A stretch of 64,000 bases of DNA. Source: Terriglobia bacterium (GTDB lineage Bacteria > Acidobacteriota > Terriglobia > Acidiferrales > UBA7541). Below the pieces are notes generated by a model, which searched no databases, was not told the origin of the DNA, and saw only the letters and a program-made list of their open reading frames with translations. Made by a program: the position numbers and the translations under genes. Below are positions 57,259 to 64,000 of the stretch, piece by piece (the stretch's first letter is position 1; each line of letters opens with the position of its first letter). Location: positions 1-64,000 of the forward strand of contig JAIQFB010000024.1 in NCBI GenBank assembly GCA_020073485.1. Direction: 5' to 3'.

Positions 57259-59580
57259 TCATGTCGGCATTTTCAAATAAAAGTAGAGGCCAAGAAAAGC
57301 AAAGATGGTGTCGGGGGCCCAGCCGGCCATTAGGGGCGGGAGTTGGCCTACGGCGCCCATGGCTTCGGTCAGGGCGGAGGCGGCCCAGTAGACGATGGCG
57401 ATGCCTACGCCGAGGGCAAGTCCGCCGACGGCGCCGCGGGTTCCCACCAGGATGGAGAAGGGGATCGCGAGCAAGATGATGATGGGCGCGATGAGGGGGA
57501 AGGAAAGTTTCTTTTGCAGTTGGACGGAAAGGCGCGCGACGTCGAATCCCGCCTGGCTCAATTCTCCGATGTAGCGTTTCAATTCCCACCAGGTCATTTG
57601 ATAGGACTGGCGGACCTCGCGGTTGAAGTAAGAGGGCTGCTCGTTGAGTTCCTGCAGGGCGTTGGCCAGGAAGGGCTCGAAGCGGGTTACCTTTCCGTGG
57701 TCGAAATCGCGGACCCAGCCGGATTCCAGGATCCAGAGTCCCTGTTGGGTATCCCAGTGGGCGCGGGCGGCGAAGATGCGGCGGCGAATCTCGAACGTGG
57801 CGGGGTTCACCTCGAAGACGTTCAGACCACCGAACAATTCGCGGTCGGGATCGAAGAGTTCGTAATTGTAGACTTTGGCGCTTTCGCCGAAGATCCACTG
57901 GCGATTTGGATTGTAGTAGGTTTGCGCGGGGCGGCCCTTGATTTCGTTGCGCAGGGCGTCCTGGCGCTGGTTGGCGTAGGGCAGGTAGGTGTCATCGAGC
58001 AGGACCAGTCCGCCAGCGAGGAAAAGTCCGGCCAGAAGCAGCGGCAGGGAGATGCGGTACAGGCTGATCCCGCCGGCCTTGAAGGCGACCAGTTCGTTGT
58101 TCTTGGTCATCACGCCGAGGGTGATGAGGACGGCCACCAGAGCGGCCAGCGGAGCGAGCTGGTAGAACAGGTAGCTGGCGAGATAGACAAAATAGGTGAC
58201 CACGTCGAGCAGACCCGTGCGGTGGTGAGCGATGTCGTCAAGCAAATCGAAAAACGTGAAGACTTCAAACAGCAAAATGAAGCCGATGGTCAGCAGAATG
58301 AAATAGTAGAAAAAACTGCGCATGACATACATGTCGAGGAGTTGCGGAATGCCGGCGCGCTTTTTTCGCTTCGAGGGGAAACGTCCGGCGGGCGGGGCGC
58401 CGTTTTTTACCGGAGGAGCGATGGTGGGCTTGCGGTGAAATAATTTCCAGATGCGCCAGGACGCGATCCAGGCAAAGACGGCGGCGGAGCGGCTACTGCC
58501 CGGCATGCGCTCCAGGCGAGGGAGCAGGATCAGGCCCAAGCCCGCGGTGAAAAAATTGGCGGCCCATATGCCGGCCCAGACGGGGACGGTGCCTTGGCGG
58601 GCAAGGCCGGCGCCGAGCGTGAACAGCAGATAGTAGCCGCTGACCAGGAGCAGGGTGATCAGGAATCCGGCGGCGCGGCCGCCGCGGCGGGGACGCGCGC
58701 CCAGGGGCATGGCCAGCAGGGCAAAAGAAATGCAGGCGAAGGGGAACGAGATGCGGCGCTGGATTTCGACGCGCACCTCGGGCTGGGTCTTGCGTTCGCG
58801 CCACAGCGCGGTCATGGTGCGGCCGGGAATGCCCGGCTCTGCGGCGCGGTCGACCTCGCTGCCTTTGATTTCCACGGGCAAATCGCGCTCGCCGAACGAA
58901 GAGATGGAATAGCGCCCCGGATCGCTGAGCGAGAATTCATGAACGCTTCCGTTACGCAGGTGTAACTCCAGCTTGCCCTCTTTGGGGTCGGCAATTACAA
59001 TCGCTTCTTCGGCGAGAGTCAGCCGGGAAACGTCCTTGCTGTCGGTCCCGGCCAGGAAAACCCCCTTCCAATGTGTGGAAGCCGAATCGATGTCATTGAT
59101 GTAGAGGACCATGTGCGGGAACCTCTCGTCAAAGACGCGAGGCGCGACCTGGTGGGAAGCTTGTCCAGCGCGCAACTGGTCCTCGATGTTACGGAAGGTG
59201 CGCACGGAAAGCGGCCCGAGCCAGAGAGTCATGACGAAGGTGAGCAGAGTGGCGCCGCCGGCCAGGATTCCCACGGGAACCATCAAGCGGCGGCGGCCCA
59301 TTCCGAGGGCGCTCATGGCAATGAGCTCGCTATCGGCGGACAGGCGGCCAAGGGCAATGAGTACGCCGACCAGAACGCCGATGGGCAGCGTGAAACTGAG
59401 AATCGCGGGAAACGTGGAGAGAAATAAAATGCCGATGGTGGACCAGGAGGCCGGGTGGCGCACCACCAGATCCATCAGGCGGACGAGCTGCGGCACGAAG
59501 AAGACGAACGAAAAAATTCCGAGTCCCAGGAGCGCGTGGGAAAAAATCTGCCGGCAAATGTATCGGTCAATTAGGCGCAT
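57259..59580 (-). CDS. Fused LptF-LptG lipopolysaccharide export permease
   Basis: A 773-residue protein made of two YjgP/YjgQ permeases in tandem. The first (about 1-385) starts MRLIDRYICRQIFSHALLGL and has the helices, a beta-jellyroll-like periplasmic part and two closing helices. After a Pro/Lys-rich linker (about 385-415) the second begins MYVMRSFFYYFILLTIGFIL and repeats the plan, with MTKNNELVAFKAGGISLYRI as its coupling helix. In E. coli these are separate LptF and LptG that extract LPS with LptB. The ATG at 59580 is divergent from the GH57 gene 57 bases away. I read no stop between the halves. Confidence 0.9.
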   Translation of the reverse strand: MRLIDRYICRQIFSHALLGLGIFSFVFFVPQLVRLMDLVVRHPASWSTIGILFLSTFPAILSFTLPIGVLVGVLIALGRLSADSELIAMSALGMGRRRLMVPVGILAGGATLLTFVMTLWLGPLSVRTFRNIEDQLRAGQASHQVAPRVFDERFPHMVLYINDIDSASTHWKGVFLAGTDSKDVSRLTLAEEAIVIADPKEGKLELHLRNGSVHEFSLSDPGRYSISSFGERDLPVEIKGSEVDRAAEPGIPGRTMTALWRERKTQPEVRVEIQRRISFPFACISFALLAMPLGARPRRGGRAAGFLITLLLVSGYYLLFTLGAGLARQGTVPVWAGIWAANFFTAGLGLILLPRLERMPGSSRSAAVFAWIASWRIWKLFHRKPTIAPPVKNGAPPAGRFPSKRKKRAGIPQLLDMYVMRSFFYYFILLTIGFILLFEVFTFFDLLDDIAHHRTGLLDVVTYFVYLASYLFYQLAPLAALVAVLITLGVMTKNNELVAFKAGGISLYRISLPLLLAGLFLAGGLVLLDDTYLPYANQRQDALRNEIKGRPAQTYYNPNRQWIFGESAKVYNYELFDPDRELFGGLNVFEVNPATFEIRRRIFAARAHWDTQQGLWILESGWVRDFDHGKVTRFEPFLANALQELNEQPSYFNREVRQSYQMTWWELKRYIGELSQAGFDVARLSVQLQKKLSFPLIAPIIILLAIPFSILVGTRGAVGGLALGVGIAIVYWAASALTEAMGAVGQLPPLMAGWAPDTIFAFLGLYFYLKMPT

Positions 59581-59637
59581 TGAAGACAGGGCACATTCTA
59601 GCACGCCGGCGAATCCGGTAACGGGGGCGGTGCGCGC

Positions 59638-61827
59638 ATGAATCGCGTGCACCTGATGATGTTGTGGCACATGCACCAGCCGCAGTATCGCGACCCCACG
59701 ACGGGGCGCTACGTGCTGCCGTGGACCCGGCTGCACGCGCTGAAGGATTACTGGGGAATGGTGCGCGTGATCGAGGAATTTCCGCGGGTGCACGCGACGT
59801 TCAACATGGTGCCTTCGCTGTGCGCGCAGCTGGAGGAGTACGCCAGCGGAAAATTCGACGAGACGTGGTACACGGCGGCGTTCCGGCCGGCCGCGCAGCT
59901 TTCGGCGGAAGATAAATCGGAAATTCTGACGCGGGCATTCCAGCTGAATTACGATCACCTGCTGGCGCGATGGCCGCGGTACATCGAATTGCATTCGTGG
60001 GTGAGTTCGCAGGGCGGGGACCGGGCCAAGCAATCGTTCGGCGAGCGCGACTGGCGCGATCTGCAGGTGCTTTCGCAGCTGGCGTGGATGGACGAGGAAT
60101 ACCTGGCGAGCGATCCGGTGGTGTCGCGGCTGGCGCGCAAGGGCGCGGATTTTACGGAAGCGGACAAACAGCAACTGGCCGAAAAGAATATTGAATTGCT
60201 GGGGCGCGTGTTGCCCGAATACCGCAAGGCGGCGGCCACGGGCCAGATTGAAATTTCAGCCACGCCGTTCTATCACCCCATTCTCCCGCTGCTGTGCGAT
60301 ACCGATATCGCGCGAATCTCGAATCCGGGAACGCCGCTGCCGGCGCCGGCGTTTCGGCATCCGGAAGACGCCCGGGAACAACTGGTGCGCGCGCGGCGCT
60401 ACCACGAAAGAGTGTTTGGAAAACTGCCCGAAGGGCTGTGGCCCTCGGAGGGTTCGGTGTCCGAGCAGGCGTTGGGGATCGCTGCCGAGCTTGGGTTCAA
60501 GTGGTTTGCCACCGACGAAGGCGTGCTGGGCCGGACGCTGAGCGCGGGATTCGGGCGCGACGCCGCAGGCGTGCCGGACAACGCGGACAAGATGTATTCG
60601 CCGCTGCGCGTGCGCGTGGGTGGCAGGGAAATGGTGGGATTCTTCCGCGATCATTATTTGTCCGACCTGGTGGGATTTGTGTATAGCCGGATGGATTCGG
60701 GCGCGGCGGCCGAGGATCTGTATCAGAGGATCCGGGCGATCGGGGAGCGCGTATCGATCGGGCGGCCGCTGACCGTTTCGCTGATTCTGGACGGGGAAAA
60801 CGCTTGGGAATATTTTCCGGGCAACGGGCGGGAATTTTTGCGGCAGTTTTACCGGCGCATCGACAACGATCCGGATATCACGGCCATGACGGCGAGCGAG
60901 GCGGCGGTTGCGGCTGGGGACATCCCGCGAAATAACGGAATTTTTCCGGCGTCGTGGATCAGCGCGAATTTCGATATATGGATCGGCTCGGGCGAAGACG
61001 TGACGGCGTGGGAACATTTGAATCGCGCGCGCGATTTTTACCAGCAGCAGGCGGACAACGCGGCCAAGGGATTTCCGAAAGCGCCGACGGCCAAGCAACT
61101 GGCGGCGTCTTATGAGGCGGTGTTGGCGGCCGAGGGCAGCGACTGGTGCTGGTGGTATGGGCCGGAACACAGTTCGGCGAACGACGCGGAGTTCGACGCG
61201 TTCTACCGGAAATTGCTGACCGAGGTGTACGTGTCGCTGGGGGCCGAGGCGCCGGACGTGCTGGCGGGGCCGATCAAGCGGCAGCCGGAGCGAGCGCTGA
61301 TTCTGCCGCCTTCGGCGCAACTGAAGGTGAAAATCGACGGGCGCGAAACGACGTATTTCGAGTGGATGGGGGCGGGGCTGTATTCTTCCGACCACCGCAG
61401 CAGCGCCATGCACGGGCGGCTGAACCTGTTGCACGAAATCCGGTATGGATTCAGCGAGAAAGAGTTTTACCTGCGCGTGGACATGTTTCCCGGGGCGCTG
61501 GCGGAGATGCACGACGCCGAATTCCGGATCACGCTGCGGGCCGAACAGGAGTTGCGCGTGGTGATCCGCATGGAGGAAAGCCGCGTGAAGGGTTACCTGG
61601 TGGAATCGCGCGACTTGTGCCTGCTGGGGCCGGATGAGGTTGTGAAAGTGGCGTGCGACAAAATCCTGGAGGTGGCGGTGGCCAGGGAAATGCTTTTGCT
61701 GGGGAACCGGAAGTCGATTTCGCTGGGCGTGGCGCTGTGGGAGGGCGGGTTGCCGGTGGATCTGCTGCCGGAAGAGGGGATGATGGAGATTCAGATGGGG
61801 GAAGAGTATTTTGGGTGGAATGTGTAA
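59638..61827 (+). CDS. Glycoside hydrolase family 57 protein
   Basis: A 729-residue enzyme. MMLWHMHQPQYRDP is the GH57 opening with the conserved HQP. LPEGLWPSEGSVSEQAL contains the likely nucleophile Glu271. LILDGENAWEYFPGNGREFL holds later conserved residues, and WCWWYGPEHSSANDAEFDA precedes a C-terminal DUF1926-like beta domain. GH57 enzymes act on alpha-glucans (alpha-amylase, 4-alpha-glucanotransferase, branching). The exact reaction is not clear. No signal peptide is present, so it is cytoplasmic, probably in glycogen metabolism. Confidence 0.9.
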   Translation: MNRVHLMMLWHMHQPQYRDPTTGRYVLPWTRLHALKDYWGMVRVIEEFPRVHATFNMVPSLCAQLEEYASGKFDETWYTAAFRPAAQLSAEDKSEILTRAFQLNYDHLLARWPRYIELHSWVSSQGGDRAKQSFGERDWRDLQVLSQLAWMDEEYLASDPVVSRLARKGADFTEADKQQLAEKNIELLGRVLPEYRKAAATGQIEISATPFYHPILPLLCDTDIARISNPGTPLPAPAFRHPEDAREQLVRARRYHERVFGKLPEGLWPSEGSVSEQALGIAAELGFKWFATDEGVLGRTLSAGFGRDAAGVPDNADKMYSPLRVRVGGREMVGFFRDHYLSDLVGFVYSRMDSGAAAEDLYQRIRAIGERVSIGRPLTVSLILDGENAWEYFPGNGREFLRQFYRRIDNDPDITAMTASEAAVAAGDIPRNNGIFPASWISANFDIWIGSGEDVTAWEHLNRARDFYQQQADNAAKGFPKAPTAKQLAASYEAVLAAEGSDWCWWYGPEHSSANDAEFDAFYRKLLTEVYVSLGAEAPDVLAGPIKRQPERALILPPSAQLKVKIDGRETTYFEWMGAGLYSSDHRSSAMHGRLNLLHEIRYGFSEKEFYLRVDMFPGALAEMHDAEFRITLRAEQELRVVIRMEESRVKGYLVESRDLCLLGPDEVVKVACDKILEVAVAREMLLLGNRKSISLGVALWEGGLPVDLLPEEGMMEIQMGEEYFGWNV

Positions 61828-61892
61828 TTCGAGTTCGAGTCTAGAATCCTTCCGCGGGACTCAATGATGGCCAGTCGTTTCTGAAGCAAAAA

Positions 61893-63014
61893 TCAAAACA
61901 ATTTAATCGCGAGAGAACTTGGGCGGGTTCCGACCGGGATCATGGTCATGAGGCTTTGCGTGCGGATGCGGATTACGGCCAGGTCGGCGGAGTCTTCGTT
62001 GGCGACGAGCAGGAGGTCGCCGCTGGGGTCGATGGCGCAGGGGCCGGGATGGCGGCCGGTGAGGATGGGGGGAAGAAGGTGGCGGGTGGCCATTTCGATG
62101 GGGGTGACGCTGTTGGCGGTGGCGTCGGAGACGTAGACGAGGTCGGCGTTGCCGAGCATGGCGGCGCTGGTGGGGGAAGAGCCGAGGACCATGGAATCGG
62201 AAACTTCGGTCCTCCAGGTGTCGACGATTTCCAGGCCGTGCGAGGCGGGGACGTTGACGTAGAGTTCGCCGCCGTCGGGTTTCATGAGCAGGGCGGAGGG
62301 AGTTCCGGTGAGGCGCAGGTTGGCGACCAGGACGCGGCGGCGGAGATCGACGGCGGAGATTTCGCTGGAGGCCGCCGAGGAGACGAATGCGCCGGAACTG
62401 TCGGGGAGGACGGCGATTTGCTCGGGGTGGGCGGCGACGCCGATGGTGGCGAGCAAATTAAGACTGGCCGCATCGAAAATTTGCAGAGTCGAGTCTTCGC
62501 GATTGGGGACGAGGACTTGTTTGCCGTCCGGGGTGAGGTGCGCGAGCCAGGGATGGCGGCCGGTGTGAGCACGCGCGAGAATTTGTCCGGTGCGGCAGTC
62601 GATGGCAACGAGCGTGGCTGATCCGGAAGCGGCGACGAAGGCGCGGGCGCCGTCCTGGGAGAAATCCACGGCGAAGGGCGAGACGCCGACGGGGATACGC
62701 GCGGCGACGCGGCCGGTGGGGGCGTCGATGACGAATGCGTAGCCGCCTTCGGTGGACACGCCCCAGACTTGTTTGAGAACGGGATTGGCGCGCAGGCCGG
62801 AGGGAGCGCCGCCGACCGGGATGGTGGCGATGTTTCCCATGCGGATCAGGTCGATGACGGAGACGGTTCCGTCGCCGGAGTTGCCGACGTAGGCGTAGAG
62901 GCGAAGGTCCGGGCGGAGGAAGGACGGGCGGTATTCGCGGGCGATTTCGACCGAGGCCGAGGCCAGGATGAGCACGGCGACGAAGAGAAGGCGGTAATTT
63001 AGGCGGCGCGCCAT
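61893..63014 (-). CDS. YncE-like YVTN beta-propeller protein
   Basis: A 373-residue propeller. The ATG at 63014 starts MARRLNYRLLFVAVLILASA, a membrane anchor or uncleaved signal. Repeats of the YVTN type follow, such as LYAYVGNSGDGTVSVIDL, GGYAFVIDAPTGRVAARI and LVYVSDATANSVTPIEMATR, about seven in all. Such proteins are periplasmic scaffolds or DNA/ligand-binding proteins of unclear function. A longer open frame to 63266 lacks a ribosome site and is repeat-like. Confidence 0.82.
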   Translation of the reverse strand: MARRLNYRLLFVAVLILASASVEIAREYRPSFLRPDLRLYAYVGNSGDGTVSVIDLIRMGNIATIPVGGAPSGLRANPVLKQVWGVSTEGGYAFVIDAPTGRVAARIPVGVSPFAVDFSQDGARAFVAASGSATLVAIDCRTGQILARAHTGRHPWLAHLTPDGKQVLVPNREDSTLQIFDAASLNLLATIGVAAHPEQIAVLPDSSGAFVSSAASSEISAVDLRRRVLVANLRLTGTPSALLMKPDGGELYVNVPASHGLEIVDTWRTEVSDSMVLGSSPTSAAMLGNADLVYVSDATANSVTPIEMATRHLLPPILTGRHPGPCAIDPSGDLLLVANEDSADLAVIRIRTQSLMTMIPVGTRPSSLAIKLF

Positions 63015-63608
63015 TTCAAGGGAATGATTCTGCCACAGAGGCGCGCAGAGGCGGAGGGGAAACACGAGGGCGGGCGAGGATTGCGGGCAATCGCCTCGCG
63101 CGCGCTCAGGCCGGCGCTCTGCAACTTCTTTTAGCCAGCCAAAATTCGGGCGGCGTCCGAATTTGAAGACCCGTCGGATTTCAGAGGCCGGAGTTTCAGA
63201 GCCTGGGTGAGATTTACGACTCAAAGACGCCAGCGGCTGAAGCCGAACTGATTTTTCGTACTTCACGGCACGGCTGAAGTTGTGCCCTACAAAAAGGTTG
63301 GATCTTGCCAGCCTCAGACGGACTCTTCAGCCCCGATGAAGCGCATTGTGGGACGGGGCGCGGGGTGAATCTCAAATTTCAAATTTGAGATTTGAAAGGG
63401 GGATTGACCCCTGAAGCTTCAGGAGCTAAAGCCCACAGAAACGAAGCGTGGATGTCCGAGCTGAAGTTCGGACCTCCGACTGCTCACGGAAATTTCAAAG
63501 CTGGCTTGTACCAAAATTTGCACTAAAGCCTAAATCTGTTCTGCCGATTGGGGTAGGGAATATAGGCTGAACGCGAAAAATGTTTAACCCAGCGCATTTG
63601 AAAAACGA
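63015..63608. repeat. Repeat-packed intergenic region
   Basis: From 63225 there is CAGCGGCTGAAGCCG and then CACGGCTGAAGTTGTGCC. At 63369-63398 is CTCAAATTTCAAATTTGAGA, a full family 3 palindrome. At 63408-63475 are CCCCTGAAGCTTCAGG, AGCTAAAGCCC and GTCCGAGCTGAAGTTCGGAC. Four repeat types are stacked before the radical SAM gene. The first 200 bases can be read as antisense extension of the propeller gene but show no function. Confidence 0.65.
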
Positions 63609-64000
63609 ATGCAGCCCGCGTTTGCCTCCAAGCATCCAAACGACATGGCCCAAGCGGCGCCGAATCCGAGTATCCGACCGCGCGAGTTATTCGCTGCGTG
63701 GGGGAGAATCCTGACGGGCAACGCTCCCATGCTTTCCATCGAGATTACGCGGGAGTGTCCGCTGAGTTGCCAGGGATGCTACGCGTATGGGGATTCGCAT
63801 CTGGGTGGTGGAGTCACGCTCAGCGAGTTGAACGACCTGCGCGGGGATGATCTGGTGGAGGGAGTGCTGGGGCTGGTGCGCAAACACAAGCCGCTGCATG
63901 TGTCGCTGGTGGGCGGGGAGCCGATGGTGCGGCATCGCGAATTGGGGCGGATACTGCCGGCGCTGAGCAAGATGGGCGTGTTTGCGCTGGTGGTGACGAG
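63609..64000 (+). CDS. Radical SAM protein, N-terminal part (cut by window end)
   Basis: The frame from ATG 63609 (or ATG 63645, MAQAAPNPS) reaches MLSIEITRECPLSCQGCYAY, which has the CxxxCxxC iron-sulfur motif of radical SAM enzymes. It then reads VTLSELNDLRGDDLVEGVL, KPLHVSLVGGEPMVRHREL (the GGE SAM-binding motif) and stops at the window edge. Acidobacteria have several such hypothetical radical SAM proteins. The substrate is unknown, and the rest of the protein is needed to place it. Confidence 0.85.
   Translation, partial: MQPAFASKHPNDMAQAAPNPSIRPRELFAAWGRILTGNAPMLSIEITRECPLSCQGCYAYGDSHLGGGVTLSELNDLRGDDLVEGVLGLVRKHKPLHVSLVGGEPMVRHRELGRILPALSKMGVFALVVT

Overview
The window looks like chromosome of an acidobacterium (Acidobacteriota, Koribacter/Terriglobia-like), high in G+C. 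This rests on gene style and context: a 'TIGR02999-like' ECF sigma factor overlapping a Ser/Thr kinase with a TolB-like propeller, an Oar-like TonB receptor with a carboxypeptidase-regulatory-like domain, a fused LptF-LptG permease, a PRC/MgtE_N/CBS protein next to an NRAMP transporter, DUF1844, and many short dispersed hairpin repeats built on GGGGCTTCAGCCCC and ATTTCAAATTTGAAAT. The taxonomic call is inference; no rRNA is present.

Layout. (1) 1-5.5 kb, nearly all on the minus strand: a proteobacterial-looking set of catabolic and uptake genes (tail-to-tail fragments of an acyl-CoA dehydrogenase and an acyl-CoA synthetase, an SsuABC/TauABC-like transporter, a LivJ-like binding protein, a cupin). 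It differs in style from the rest and may be an island, or the left end may be a misjoin. (2) 6.1-10 kb: a three-gene cassette of a RecA-fold protein without a P-loop, a small protein resembling a haloarchaeal family, and a family-B DNA polymerase with a decayed exonuclease, behind a sigma70-like promoter with an 11-bp-period direct repeat. It resembles the archaeal PolB2/Dpo2 mutagenesis operon and is the most interesting system here. (3) 10.3-17.4 kb: a diguanylate cyclase, then a minus-strand mutS-anmK-peptide-binding lipoprotein operon. (4) 17.4-20.9 kb: a structured leader, a PRC/MgtE_N/CBS regulator and an NRAMP-related divalent metal transporter. (5) 21-28.5 kb: secreted phosphoesterase, then the envelope cluster uppS-cdsA-dxr-rseP and a Fur-family regulator. 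(6) 28.8-37.3 kb: ribF, an MBL hydrolase, DUF1844, mazG, a GNAT/N-acylamino-acid racemase pair, an isopropylmalate-dehydrogenase-like enzyme, rhomboid and PfkB kinase. (7) 37.6-45.2 kb: recO-glyQ-glyS-ppdK-udk. (8) 45-56.5 kb: TonB receptor, secreted metalloprotease, ECF sigma/kinase pair, then a degraded, repeat-rich stretch with small ORFs, a methyltransferase and a PQQ sugar dehydrogenase. (9) 57-64 kb: lptFG fusion, divergent GH57 glycosidase, YncE-like propeller and the start of a radical SAM gene cut by the window end.

At larger scale the + strand is C-rich from about 6 to 37 kb and G-rich from about 39 to 64 kb whatever the gene direction, so the GC skew changes sign near the pfkB/recO divergence. 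No tRNA, rRNA, CRISPR array or insertion sequence with a recognisable transposase was seen.
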